A stretch of DNA of 64,000 bases from Siphonodentalium dalli. Taxonomy: Eukaryota > Mollusca > Scaphopoda > Gadilida > Siphonodentaliidae. Numbering within the stretch: the first letter of the stretch is position 1; every line of letters begins with the position of its first letter. Location: assembly GCA_032622095.1 (NCBI GenBank), contig CP136063.1, positions 29,888,987-29,952,986 on the forward strand, given 5' to 3'. The position numbers were made by a program, and so were the translations under genes. Shown here in pieces: positions 11,940 to 24,094 of this stretch. A model generated the notes under the pieces. It had not been told where the DNA came from and did no database searches. It was given only the letters and a program-made list of their open reading frames with translations.

Positions 11940-12680
11940 TGTCACTGATGGCTCGCTTCTTCGAGACCATGTGACCACTGGTCAAAACATACACCCATTT
12001 TATAAGGGGAAACACTCTAAACCAAATATGATACTAATGGAAGTAATATAGTGCAAGTGAGATATACTTTGGAGTATTTCATAATACACACGTGGGAGGC
12101 CAAATTCACATTTAATAATTAATTGTGCTTGATTGCGCTTAAAGGTACTCAATCCGATCAGAGGGTCCCATATTACTATTTCTTTGGCTTTGGGGGTAAA
12201 AAATATTTTATTCGAGTCGAGGAACCCATCAAACAAAGCTCAAGAGTTAGTAGATATTGATTTTTGAAACAAATTTATTTTCTCGAGATGAGTACTAATA
12301 ATTGCCCCTAACTTCGTAATTTGCTCGATATGTGTACACCAGAAATACTATTCAAACAGACAAGGATGGATAACTCTAAAATCAAGTGCACAATTTTGAC
12401 AGAGAACATCCTTTTGACGGCGTGTTCTGGGACAGAAAGAATAGAAATAACAAAACTACAAATATCGATATCTGATCACCCTGAGCGTTGATTGGTAGGT
12501 TCCTCGACTCGAATCAATTATTTTTTACCCCCAAAGAAATAGTAATATAGGACCCTCTGATCAAATTCAGTACCTTTGAGCAAAATTAATTATTAAATGT
12601 GAATTTGGCCTCCCATAGGTGTAAGATGAAATACTCCACACTATATCACCAGTGGTCACATGGTCTTGAAGAACCTCGAT
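11940..12680. mobile_element. Fold-back element interrupted by a MITE
   Basis: The left arm (about 11968-12125: 'accatgtgaccactggt', 'ggaggccaaattcacattta') is repeated inverted on the right (about 12588-12672). The family-1 TTAA MITE sits between the arms, so this is a nested insertion. Another fragment ('gggaggccaaattcacattt') lies at about 10800. Confidence 0.75.
12139..12579. mobile_element. TTAA-flanked MITE, family 1, copy b
   Basis: TTAA (12139-12142) is followed by AGGTACTCAATCCGATCA. The right end reads TGATCAAATTCAGTACCT followed by TTGA, a decayed TTAA. The internal 'tactatttctttggctttgg' matches copy a. It is nested inside the fold-back element at 11940-12680. Confidence 0.85.
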
Positions 12681-14536
12681 CGAATTTTTTTTACACAAAT
12701 CGAGGTTTAGTACATCGATTTTGTGTTCTCCCTGACCTGTCAAACGATGGCCGAAATCGCCATCTTCCCTCGGCAGTTGCTTTTTGGCAAATTGCTGTAA
12801 TTAAATGTTTCTAAATAATTACCTTTCAATGTCCAAACTTATATTTTATTCGTTATTTTTAATTTCGATTATGGAGAAGCTATTTCATTCCATAAAACAT
12901 TTTATCTTTGATTAATACAAACTTCTGAACTTGAAAGCAAAATTAACCTGAAACTGAAACACATTCGCATTGAAAATTGGAAATTCCACATTATCCATGT
13001 CACGTGATACGAAGTGCTTTTTATAGCAATAGGCCAATTGTCTTTAATTACTTGTATGCTATTACTCGTTGAAAACAATGTTCAGTTCAAAATGGATGCT
13101 AGCTGAACTTGAAGACTATTGGTCGCGTTCACACTATAAATGAAACGTTTATAGCTGCACACATTGATCACATAATGGGCCGCAATTGGGGCAAACAAAA
13201 CACTGAACTATTAAATACACTGCATTATTCTACAACACTTAAAATAATTATCCAGAAATATAATTGTGCTATAAAGACCTAGTATATATTGTGCGTATCG
13301 AAAACAGCGCGTCGCTTTAAGCAGGTGCCCGTGACGTTTTTACGTCATCCGTGACGCGTTTTTGACGTTTTGGAACTTTTGCTCTCCAGACGACTTCCAC
13401 CTCTCTAAAAGGTAAGTCTTAAATTTCCCGAAAAAGTAAGTCTATTGTGTATAACTATAATTATACGAATTTATGAAACAAGAATCATGAATGTACTATA
13501 TTAACCTAAACATATATGTTATATTATCAATAAAAACCGTGATTGTGCATATTTTCTTATAATGATAATGATTAATGAAGTATAATAATCGAGAAAACTT
13601 ACTAAAACTAAAAGTAAAACTATTAATTTAATTAAAGATCATGTTCCGATAACTGGATTGTTTGTTAATAATAATAGTAGTAATGGGCATATTAGGGTAC
13701 TACAATAGATTAAGTAAATCTCTAGATTTGACGATCACAATTTACAAATTAGTATTTACTATTAGTATATGTCACTATAATAGAAATTAGAATTAGTAGT
13801 ATAATTTCTATAAATTATAATGTATAATAGTACTAATAGTATCAAGTATGGTGTTGCCGTTGGTGTGCGCTGATTCTATGAGTATGACAATTCTCAGTTT
13901 CATTGCATCGAATTTATTAAAATCAATGTTAATCATGGTATCGCTGTACTAGTACTACTAGTAGTACTACTAGTACTACTAGGCAGTCTAGGCCAGGGTT
14001 GCTAATGCTATGGATATTGTATAAACTATAAATAATTGGCTTGGCCTGCCATTGTGAGTCGTGTGTCTGTGGATCACGTGATTTAATGTTTACATTATTT
14101 GAAGCAAGATAATTTACTTTCGCTGTCAATGTCATGGCCGTTTAGTAGTTTACCCAACTCAACTGCGGTTGTTGATAATTAAACTTGATATGAATTATGC
14201 TGTTCGAGAACATGCCATGAACAATTATTCTACGCAGAACACATATAATTCGGAAGCGATATCTACCGTATTCTACGAGATTTGAAACGATCGAACTTCG
14301 AAGGCTCTAGCCTCTAGGCTAGTCTAGTACTCTACGATCGAAATTTCGTCATCACCAGATCACACTCACAGACAGAAAATTGAGAAATGGCAGATTCTCC
14401 TGAAGCTGAACGGCGGAAGAGTTTGCTGTCATAAAAAATAGAATTTAAAAGGGCTGTGATTTATTTAAAACATTTGTGAATGTCATGAATTATTGATTTA
14501 ATAATAATATTGAGCCCCGGAGGTGACATCCGATTC
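12681..14536. other. No gene seen; short CTAGTA microsatellite
   Basis: Very AT-rich. A (ACTAGT)-type palindromic microsatellite lies at about 13947-13981. A possible donor-like 'ggtaagt' at 13410 has no coding frame beside it. Confidence 0.5.
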
Positions 14537-14997
14537 GTGGCTACGAATTTATGAAACAAGTTCATAAAGTCATGCATAGTGGCCATGAAAATATGAACTC
14601 ACCAGTCTCATGGCCATGAACTCGTGGCCATAAGAATATATTTACATACACCTGATATTTCTTCCGATTTCCCCATAGCGTTACGGTAGACACGCCCCTT
14701 ATTCAATGCGTTCATAAACCTATGAACGTAACGTGACGTCACTTTCAATATCGTTCATAGGTTTATGCACACATTGGTCCCGGAAATCACCGGGGATTGT
14801 CGGACATTACCGACTGCTTGAATATCTAGTCAGCCAATACGCCAAGGATTTGATAGATAACAATATGTAATCGAAGTTCACGATTGGATGGCTAGTGGCA
14901 TCTAATCGCGAGCACGGGTGGCACGAGATGTTCGATTGACTATTAGAATGTTGGTTATCATATAATCCCATATCCCATAATATGTCAAATATAGCGA

Positions 14998-15125
14998 ATT
15001 ATCGAAATATGAAATACAACGAGAAAGCGAAATATGAAGATACAGCGAAATAGCACGAAAAATCGAAATAGGAAAATACAGCGAATTAGGCGAAATATAG
15101 AGCGAAATATAGAAATAGGAAATTA
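14998..15125. repeat. CGAAATA microsatellite-like tract
   Basis: Degenerate repeats of 'gcgaaata(t)', 'tacagcgaa' and 'aatcgaaata' inside the left arm of the fold-back element. Confidence 0.6.
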
Positions 15126-15217
15126 TTTTAATAAACAAAATAACGGAGATATTTGAAAAAAGTGTTTTTGACGAAATAACGGACACATTTGGAGAGCGTA
15201 AGTATATAAATATAAAT

Positions 15218-15361
15218 AATAAACGGCGGATTCAACGTGGTCATGGGTTTTGACCGCGATAAAAAATCAGCAAACTCCGCATGAACCCCTTTGGGGTTCA
15301 TGCAATTTGCTGAATTTTTCTCGCGGTCAAAATCCCATGACCACATTGAAACCGCCGTTCA
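15218..15361. repeat. 144-bp palindrome, copy 1
   Basis: The arms 'aaacggcggattcaacgtgg' and its complement flank a centre with 'catgaacccctttggggttc'. It recurs in inverted orientation at 17323-17470. Confidence 0.85.
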
Positions 15362-15865
15362 TTTCTTATATGAAGTCGTAGCCATGAGAATATGAACTCG
15401 TGGTCACGCGAATTAAGTCATGGCCACGAGATGATGAACTCATGGCTATGAGAATATGAACACGTGGCCACGAGAGTATTTGAAGGCATGGCTGGATCGA
15501 GACTTAGTCTGCATGTACAAAATTTACCTGCACTGTCAATGCAATACGTATATATTCTATGCATGTCTAAGGTCCCGAGATCATTATGAGAGTATCGCCC
15601 CCTTTTCTGTACGCGGGATTCAGGGTGTTTTGAACTTGAAGCCGTACGCAGGATTCATACCCCCGAGTTAACTGGTATTCGGGTTCAAGCAAAACATCTT
15701 GGATGCAGGTTTCGATGGCACAAAATAATATTTTGTGCTAGTTATATGTATGAATGAGTTGGTAGAATACTGGTAGCTTCTTGGGCACATTCGACCACCA
15801 TGCCATCATAAAGTATCATTAATTGTATCATAACGGCCTCATAACGCGATAGTTTGTTTGGGAAT

Positions 15866-16375
15866 TGGTGGGACAAGAAAACCTGGCAAGCGCCTAGGCA
15901 ACAAAATGCTGTCCATTTTTTTTGGGGCCAAGGACAGAGAATTATGTAAATTTTTCGGGGGGGGGGGGTTGATTTTTTCTGGTGAATCGGGTGGGGCAAA
16001 ATATCCTGGGAAGCGGAGTGCTGTCCAATTTTTTAGGTGTGGGGAAGGGTTGAATATATTTTTTAAAGAATGCAGCAAGATATCCTGGCAAGCGCCTAGG
16101 AAACAGAATTATGTCCAATTTTTTTTCTGCGTGGGTGGGGGGGGGGGGGGGTGATTTTGTTTGGGAACGGGCAAAAAATCTTGACAAGCGCCTAGAAACA
16201 AAATGCCGTCTATTTTTTTTTCTGGGGCCTAGGATACAGAATTATGTACAATTTTTCTGGGGGGGGGGGTGATTTTGTTTGGGAACGGGTGTGGCAAGAT
16301 ATCCTGGCAAGCGCCTAGAGACTAAATGCTGTCCATTTTTTTCCTGGGGCCTAGGAAACAGAATTCTGTCCCAAA
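15866..16375. repeat. ~120-140-bp tandem repeat with G9-G14 runs
   Basis: Four to five units carry 'caagcgcctag', 'aaacagaattatgt', a long G run (15957-15968, 16135-16151, 16258-16269) and 'tgattttgtttgggaacgg'. The G runs are candidate G-quadruplex formers. Confidence 0.8.
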
Positions 16376-17322
16376 ATTGAGTCAAATGTATTGAGGGAAA
16401 TATTCAGATAATAAGTTCAACAAATGACCCTTAGTTGGAAAATTCAGTTTTATATTATGTTTCGCCGCCGTCGAGTATTGTGTGAGTCAGTGTTTGAGAC
16501 GTGACATGATGTGAGTGTAGATGGGTTTACTGGCTAGCTTTAGTGAGCATTTGATATATCCCTAATGTGTTGTTGGATTCTTGTTGTAAGAGTTTAAAAA
16601 GATAGGTGATGGGTCCTGGCCTTGTGTAAAGGACTTTTGTGTAGGGGGATATTGGTTTCCACGTGTGGAGATTTATCATGTTTTATGGCGGGATGTGATA
16701 GGACACGCCTTCGTTTTGCGTTCCTATTATCCTATTGCTGATCGTGACAAACACCTGAAGAGCTTAACCCAAGCGAAATCAGTAAACCCACTAAACTATA
16801 AACATAGTGAAGTATACCAAATACTTATTACCTAAGTTATCATACTTAACAAGCAATTATCTTACGAGAACTCAACTCGACAAACGCTATACTAAGACAG
16901 TTAGGCTTCCCTTGCTAAACTTTAATCTTATATATAGCTATAGTCTATATATATACTTTTTATGCACGTCTAAGGTTCCGACTTTCATTATGACACCATA
17001 CCCAGTTTGTACCCCCAACATTTTAATTAGCGATACAGACCGAAGACATAACCCACATGAAATTGACCCACATGAACTTGCAATATATCCATTAAATGCC
17101 TAAGCATGCTTGTACCCAACTTGTATGACTTGATGCTCGTGGCCACGAGTTCATATTCTCATGATGGCCACAACTTTTTTATTGTGGCCATGACTTCATA
17201 TTCTCATGGCCACGAGTTCATATTCTCGTGGCTACGAGTTCATATTCTCGTGGCCACGAGTTCATTTTATCTGGATCCTTCCCTGCATGGCCACAACTTT
17301 TTTCCCCCGAGTTCATATAAGA

Positions 17323-17470
17323 AATAAACGGCGGTTTCAATGTGGTCATGGGATTTTGACCTCGAGAAAAATTTAGCAAACTGCATGAACCCCGAAGGGG
17401 TTCATGGGGAGTTTGCTGAATTTTTATCGCAGTCAAAACCCATGACCACGTTGAATCCGCCGTTTATTAT
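17323..17470. repeat. 148-bp palindrome, copy 2 (inverted)
   Basis: Same palindrome as 15218-15361, in reverse orientation: 'aaacggcggtttcaatgtgg' outward, with centre 'catgaaccccgaaggggttc'. Confidence 0.85.
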
Positions 17471-17484
17471 TTATAGTTATATAC

Positions 17485-17614
17485 TTAAAGGTACTCAATC
17501 CGACCAGAGGGTCCCCATCTCAACAGATTCCAACAACAACAATCAGATCAGAGGGTCCTATATTACTATTTCTTTGGCTTTGGTGAGGAGTTTTGTCGGA
17601 TTGAGTACCTTTAA
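17485..17614. mobile_element. TTAA-flanked MITE, family 1, copy c (130 bp, deleted)
   Basis: Perfect TTAA ends (17485-17488 and 17611-17614) with AGGTACTCAATCC / GGATTGAGTACCT termini. About 350 bp of interior present in copies a and b is missing. It is inserted in the right arm of the fold-back element. Confidence 0.88.
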
Positions 17615-18182
17615 ATTCATTATCAACTATAGGATTTTCTGTCTTTCCCACTATTTATTCAACTGTAAATGAACGCATGGAGTCCGACTCCTCGCCCTTT
17701 AGAAAACCAAACATTGTGAGAATCCGTTGACGGAGAGCAGAAAAACGTAATTTCAAAGTAAAGTATACACATTTTGACGAAATTTCTTGTTTAGCTTGTA
17801 ATGAATGTAGACGTGTTGATTTCAAGAATGATAATATCTGAAACTAACAATTAAGTTTCAGCTGTGGATGATAAGAAATTGACAACACGCCGTAATACCA
17901 TAATGATATATTTCCGAAGTCGTGGGTTGTGTAATCAGAGGAGATGAGTTTTATAGGTGCAGGGAAACAACACCGATTATAGACCAACACAAATTTATTG
18001 GCAAATCCGGATGTCCTGAATAGTCAAGCACTCGTTCGTATCCGACAATCTCCGGAACAATGTGTTCATAAACCTATGAACGACATTGAATGTGACGTCA
18101 CGTTACGTTCATAGGTTTATGAACACATTGAATCAGGGGGCATGTCTACCGTAACGCTATGGGGAAATTGGAAGCGACATTA

Positions 18183-18586
18183 CTCTTCGGCTCCAAATAA
18201 AAGTGAAGGCCCAAATAATAGTGCAGGGGGGAAATTCCATTGGAAGTTAATAAACTTGCAGACCCAAATAATAGTGCAGGGGGAACTCTGAGCAAAACAT
18301 CCAACATATTAACGATGGTTAAACAAAGTATTTTTATAATATAGGAATAAGTATCAATGTATAGGAATCAACATAGTATGTGTCATGTGGTGTTTTATTC
18401 AATATTTAAATATTCACATGTATGCCATATACATGTACATGCATAAAGTTATACCTGTAAGCTCACCATTTTGATATGAGAGTCATATAGAAATCTAGAG
18501 TTTGTGACCCAAATAAGCACTGTGCAGGGGAGATATTACCCAAGAAAATAATAAACGTGCATGCATGTTTATTTGGAGCCCAAGAG
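18183..18586. mobile_element. TA-flanked MITE, family A, copy 1 (404 bp)
   Basis: Terminal repeats CTCTTCGGCTCCAAATAA / TTATTTGGAGCCCAAGAG lie between TA dinucleotides (18181-18182 and 18587-18588). The interior has repeated 'ccaaataatagtgcaggggg'. A TA target suggests a Tc1/mariner-type origin; no transposase is present. Confidence 0.85.
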
Positions 18587-18716
18587 TAGGTGTATGTAAA
18601 TATATTCTCGTGGCCACAAATTTATTCTCGTGGCCACGACTCCACGAGTTCATATTCTCGTGGCCACGACTTTAATCTCGTGGCCCCGACTTTATAAAAA
18701 AATCATGGGCTTCATA

Positions 18717-19474
18717 CTCTCGGGATAATAGTGCAGGGGGAAATTCCATTGAAAGTTAATGAAAGTGCAGACCCAAATAATAGTGCAGGGGGAACTCTGA
18801 GCAAAACATGGTTAAACAAATTATTTTTATAGTACAAGTAGGTCAAGTATAGGAATCAACATAGTACTTTGTGTATGTGTCATACTCTTGAGTGCCTAAT
18901 AAAAGTACAGGGTGGAATAATAGTACAGGTTGGAAAATGTCGCGTAACTAAATAATAGTACAGGGCGGAATAAACGTACAGACTGGAAATATTAGTACCA
19001 TACATCCCAACAAAACGCACCATCTGACTGGTTTACTGATGCCATGTGACAGAAATTGTTTTGATGGATAGCCAGGTCTGTGAATCTACAGTGTGCTGAT
19101 CACTGTCAACAATCAGAGTTCATTAATCTATGAATAACACAATTTAAGATTGGTGAATTATTTCTTTTGGTTAATTTAATAAACGTACAGGACCAAATAA
19201 CGATCGTGCATTAGGCACTCAAGAGTATGGTGTTTTATTCAATATTTAAATGTTCACATGTATGTCATATATTATACTTGAATATGTACATGCATAAAGT
19301 TATAAGCTCACCATTTTGGTATTAGAATCATATAGAAATCTTGAGTTTGTGATGATTTAAATTTCATAGCCTCAAAATTAATAAACGTGAAGACCTAAAT
19401 AAGCTCTGTGCAGGGGAGGGGAATTTCGCAAGAAAATTATAAACGTGCATGCATGTTTATTTGGAGCTCAAGAG
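18717..19474. mobile_element. TA-flanked MITE, family A, copy 2 (split)
   Basis: It aligns with copy 1 on both sides of a 341-bp insertion (18885-19225): 'tgtgtcat' precedes it and 'ggtgttttattcaatattta' follows it. TA flanks lie at 18715 and 19475. Confidence 0.85.
18885..19225. mobile_element. TA-flanked MITE, family B, nested copy (341 bp)
   Basis: Termini CTCTTGAGTGCCTAATAA / ATTAGGCACTCAAGAG with TA duplications at 18883-18884 and 19226-19227. It is inserted in a family-A MITE. An inverted second copy lies at 35734-36097. The empty site in copy 1 of family A (around 18380) confirms the boundaries. Confidence 0.88.
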
Positions 19475-19476
19475 TA

Positions 19477-20573
19477 ATATAATACTGCTACAACAATTGA
19501 AAATTGTTTCCTCTAACTTAACTTAAATTCTTAAGTCTTCAGACTATTGGTTCTAACCTGTTATTAACCATAACAAAAATACAGTGCAGAGGACATCTAA
19601 GCCAAGGGCAAGGGCCAAATGTCGAACTTGTCAAGCCACATAAATTATGATAAGTCAAGTTCAACATGATCATATCGGCAGAACATACATGTATATGTTA
19701 ATGAATATTGTGGTTGATTGATTGTAATTGGTATACTAGTATCATGGTGTGACATTGATGACTTGGAGCCTATGTTCAACCGTGTCGCTCAGCGAATCAA
19801 GTGAATGCAGACTCAAAGACTCAAAGATGTCAATGTCACGTACATCATGGTACTGTCATTGAATCAACCACAATAATTATAACATACACATAAGTGACAT
19901 ATTCTCAAAATAACTGTCTCCCATGACTGTGTTCAAACCAACCAATGAAGATAAACACAGGTATCTTCTTCTTTTTTACTTCACATGTAAAATATGTGTA
20001 TTTGACTCATCTGACTCAGATGGGGGTAGGTTCGCACGGAAAGGTAGAATTTTTGATGCTATTCAATTATCCTTCCCTAAAGAAGTCTATTATAATCAGC
20101 TCATATTTGAGAAGATGCATGTTAAGTTCGAATGTGGTCAGTGTCTGATGATTTTTTACAGTTATGCCCCATTTTTAATTAGTTAGTCCATACATCCGTC
20201 CTTGTCTGTATAATAACTTGAGCAATATTCACAACAATTTCTTGATATTCGGTATATGGTTCACATTTGAGAATACTCTAGCCAAATTTGAATGTGGTCA
20301 CGGTCCGATGATTATGATGGAGTTATGCCCATTTTTCAACTTAGAAATTGCTGTTTTTGTGTTGTCCACATGGTAACTTGAGAATATTTAATGAATTCCT
20401 AATATTTGTTATTTGATTCAAACTTGAGAAGATGCAGGCCAAGATCAATTGTTGTCACAGTCTAATGATTTTTGACTGAGTTATGCCTTTTGTTTTTACT
20501 TAGAAATTGCTAAAAGAGTTGATTTTCATCAGTTAATATTTAATCCTCTTGTTTTTACTAATTGCACTCTTTT
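19477..20573. repeat. No gene; dispersed 'aagatgca...gttatgccc' repeat units
   Basis: From about 19960 to 20520 there are three degenerate units, each with 'tttgagaagatgca', 'ttcgaatgtggtca', 'tgatgatt' and 'agttatgccc'. They are related to repeats at 181, 27.6 and 31.5 kb. A 5' exon for the downstream transposase gene could lie here but was not found. Confidence 0.55.
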
Positions 20574-20587
20574 TTTTTTCTTTCCAG
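20573..20587 (+). other. Probable 3' splice site upstream of the transposase gene
   Basis: A long pyrimidine tract followed by 'tttctttccag' ends at 20587. The exon that follows carries a 10-codon ATG frame (from 20625) before the transposase ATG at 20721, so it may be a spliced 5' UTR. Confidence 0.5.
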
Positions 20588-20720
20588 CTCACATCCACTT
20601 CCAACTTTACTAGTACCACCGCTGCAATGGATACTACAAACGCTGAAGCAAAGTAATGACCATTTAAATACATACTATATCTTAGCATTTTCAGTACTAA
20701 ATATTAAAATCTTATTAAGT

Positions 20721-22749
20721 ATGTCAGTTCCATCATATTGGACGGAAAGACGTAAAGTAAGGCATTCTGTGAATAATCATATTGAACAAATTGAAATTGA
20801 TGAATTTCTAAATGCAGACATTAATATTAACCAAGTGCATGACAATGATGAATATGCTACTAATATGGAGATTCAGCAAAATCCAGATGTATCTGATGAT
20901 GATCTAGAATTTGAGTATGTTTCTGATTTTCATGATTTATTAGACTCTGATCCCACCCAATCAGAAGCATTTTTTGAACCAGATGCTGAGAATCATAGTT
21001 CTGATAATGATGACTCACCTAGCTTGAGAGAAAACCTGGCAAGCTGGGCCGTGAAATACCAAATATCTCTTGTTGCTCTTAGTGCATTGCTCAATATTCT
21101 GAGATTAACATTCCCAGACCTTCCAAAAGATCCTCGGACTCTTTTGGGAACAGACACTCAATATTCTTCAAACATATCAGAAATCTGTGGTGGTCAATAT
21201 TACCACTTTGGTATTATATCTGGCCTCAAATCTTACCTTCAAAACTGTAATGATTTCATTAGCCTTGGGTATGTCAAGAAGCTTTTCCTCCATTTGAGTA
21301 TTGATGGCTTACCATTGTTCAAGAGTACAAATCACCAGTTCTGGCCTGTATTGGGACGAGTTTCTAACATTGGTAAAGGTGATCCATTTTTGATTTCTTT
21401 ATGGTATGGGGAATCTAAGCCTGATGATCCTGTTTCCTTTTTAGAGAAAGTTCGTTTAGAGTATATTGAGATTTTAAAAGATGGTTTTGATTTTGGTGGA
21501 AAACATTTCCTTGTAAAATGTTGTGCGATATTGTGCGATGTGCCAGCCAGAGCTTTTGTTAAGAATGTTTTTTCAATACTCAGCTTATCATGGCTGTGAC
21601 AAATGTACTCAGCGTGGGAAATGGCTTGGAAAAATGACATACCCAGAGGTAAATGCCCCGCCAAGAAATGATATTCAATTCAATGATGGTTCTTATGGAA
21701 ATTACCATAAAGGACCCTCACCATTTCAAGGAACTGACATAGGCATGATATCTTGTTTTCCGGTTGATTACATGCATCTGGTTTGCCTTGGTGTTATGAG
21801 GAAATTGTTGAAATTATGGACTGGCCCATTGGAATTCAAACTTGCACCACGTATCATCAGAACCATATCTGAAAAACTGGAAATGTTCAAGGACCATGTT
21901 CCATCAGATTTTTCAAGAAGACCTAGATCACTGACACAATTAGATCGTTGGAAAGCTACAGAATTCCGTCAGTTTCTTCTATACACTGGTCCTGTTGTTC
22001 TTTACAAAGAAATAGATGAAACATTATATCATCATTTCATGACCTTGTCAATTGGGATGAGAATCTTGCTCAATGACTCATTGTGCAAGACTCTCAATCA
22101 GTATGCTTCTGGATTATTAAAAACCTTTGTTGAGAACTTTGAACACATATATGGTAAAGATACAATGGTATATAATGTTCACAGTCTTGTGCATTTAGCT
22201 GCTGATGCAGAATCCTTTGGATCTTTAGATGGTATATCAGCATTTCCTTTTGAGAATTATTTACAAAAACTTAAAAGAATGATACGCAAACCAACATCAG
22301 CTTTGTCTCAAATTATCAGGCGGTGTTCAGAATGTTCAAATGCAGATAATCAATTGGTATGTGGTAATATATTATTGTCTCAGCATTCCAATGGGCCTTT
22401 ACCAAACAATCAGTATAATTCTTATGAGCAATTTAAAACTCTCAAGCTTGATGACTTCACAGTTTCTTCTTCAACTAGAGACCAGACCTTCCTTGTTGGT
22501 GATATAATTTGTCAAGTAATGAATATATTGAAGGGAGATGGTGGAATTTTTATTGTCTATAGGTATTTTAGGCACATGGAGCATTTTTTTACTCATCCAA
22601 TTGACTCTCGTACTCTAATGATATATAGAGTTAAAGATTTGGCCTCTGATAACAATGTCTGTTCTATTTCTGATATAAGAGGTAAATACGTTTTACTTCC
22701 TCATGGTCAACAATTTGTTGCCTTGCCGTTTGTAGATACCCATTTCTAG
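20721..22749 (+). pseudogene. Transposase-like gene with one frameshift (DUF4218-like C-terminus)
   Basis: The start is ATG 20721 (M-S-V-P-S-Y-W), followed by an acidic Asp/Asn-rich stretch. About 292 codons run to 21599; the homologous reading then continues one frame over (from about 21555) to TAG at 22747-22749, about 690 residues in all. The switch coincides with a TTTTTT run near 21570, so a single-base indel there, biological or from assembly, explains it. Recognised motifs are IDGLPLFKS, CDVPAR, HGCDKC, DYMHLVCLGVM, RWKATEFRQFLLYTGPVV and VHSLVHLAADAESFG...FPFE. The last resembles the DUF4218 motif of En/Spm (CACTA)-type proteins. This family of 'uncharacterized' transposase-like proteins is widespread in invertebrates. 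Expected role: DNA cut-and-paste in the nucleus. The gene lies 3 kb upstream of, and parallel to, a DUF4806 gene, and the two may belong to one element. Superfamily assignment is tentative. Confidence 0.85.
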
Positions 22750-24094
22750 CTTATGTCTTATGTCTATATCTCACTCTCTACAATCACTGGAATGTGACTT
22801 GGTCCCAAATTTGTTCTCAGTAGTTATGCGTCCATTTCAGTGTGCATTTTTTCTATGCTGCCAAATTTCAAATCAAAATGGAGTGTATCTCAAATAATTA
22901 TATCACCTGACCATACACTGTATTTCTATGATATGTTACCAAGTAGATAGAGTCATAGTTTTATCGATAGAATAGAGTGTGTGTCTCCTATTGTTAATAT
23001 GAGAAAATTGTGGCACAAAATCACACCTCTACAGTGTTTATATTCCAAAATTAGAAGAAATGTAATTATTGTTTTTTGAAGATCTATTACTTTGATCCAT
23101 TTTGTTTTGTACTTTGGCAGCGTATAAAAAATGCACATCGATCACAAGCGTATAACTGCTGACAAACAATTTTAAGACGGAATCGCATTTTAGTGATTAT
23201 TGAGTGTGTACCGGGTATCTGTTATTTTCTAGTGGTCAGTCTGTAAACAGTTCCTCTGCATATCAATTTCTAATGAGCTGACACATTCGGTTGTATTGGG
23301 TCTTGTCATCAAAGGCAGACTAGCCTCTAGCTGAGTCATGGCTACAGCCCAATATAATGGATGTATCAGTGTCATGTCTATAATATTTCTAGTGGCCAGT
23401 CTATAAAAATTTGCTCTCCACAAAATTTTAAATTTCATTTGACGTTACACATTTATTTATATTGGGTTTTATCATCGTAGCAGATACTCGGTCAAGGGCA
23501 AACCAGCCTCTAGCTGAGTCACGACTACAGCCCAATGTAATAGATATGTCATGTCATGTAAAATTTGACCAGGTGTCGTTCGCCTTTTCTGGGTAGTGAT
23601 TTTGGTGGAGATAGATTCTGGTATAGATGAAGTTTCACCCCATGCCTCCCCTATAGTATACTTAAGGAGCCATGCCATTCATGAATATAAAAAATTTCAA
23701 TTCCAAACAATCCATTTGAAGGAAAAAATCATAACCAATCATAAATTTGGAATATCAGTTCAGTAATTTTTATAGACAAGGAGAACATCTTGTCGAATAT
23801 ATCTATTCCTTACTAGTACTGTCAGCCGAGGAAGTTATAGCTTCCATGGTGAAGCAGTGTTAGTATTGTGTATGAATATCAGTCCACCGCTGGTTATAGC
23901 CAACATGAGTATTATTTCTCTGGTGGGAGATAATGAGTTTGATCTTCATCTAATTTAGTATTTAACTCCACCAATGTCACTAGCTGGCACAAATAAATAA
24001 ACCTGGTATGTATTAGGGCATTGAATAATTTCCTCATGATATCATCTTTTGGTGTGGGTATCAATTTAAGTAACTCATGATTTCCTCCATATCA
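22750..24094. other. No gene; one ~190-bp direct repeat
   Basis: 'cagcctctagctgagtca(t/c)g(g/a)ctacagcccaat' occurs at about 23322 and again at about 23510, with similar surroundings ('ttctagtggtcagtctgtaa' and 'ttctagtggccagtctataa' at 23228 and 23389). Otherwise AT-rich, with no supported feature. Confidence 0.5.

Larger units (their letters stand above)
14537..18712. mobile_element. Large fold-back (inverted-repeat) element, ~4.2 kb
   Basis: The left arm (about 14537-15480) is found inverted in the right arm (about 17140-18712). Shared blocks, in mirrored order, are 'gttcataaacctatgaacg', 'catagcgttacggtagac', an AACGGCGG-bounded hairpin, and GTGGCCACGAGTTCATATTC tandem palindromes. The right arm is lengthened by two later MITEs (17485-17614 and 18183-18586). 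The middle (15490-17100) has no convincing gene. Confidence 0.75.

Noticed and set aside
12681-14536. Search for tRNA genes or small RNA genes in the AT-rich gap
   Set aside because: No A-box/B-box pair or cloverleaf was recognised by eye, here or elsewhere in the window; a tRNAscan run would be decisive.
15858-16187. Three overlapping frames of 79-98 codons
   Set aside because: They cross the G-run tandem repeat and consist of Gly/Pro runs.
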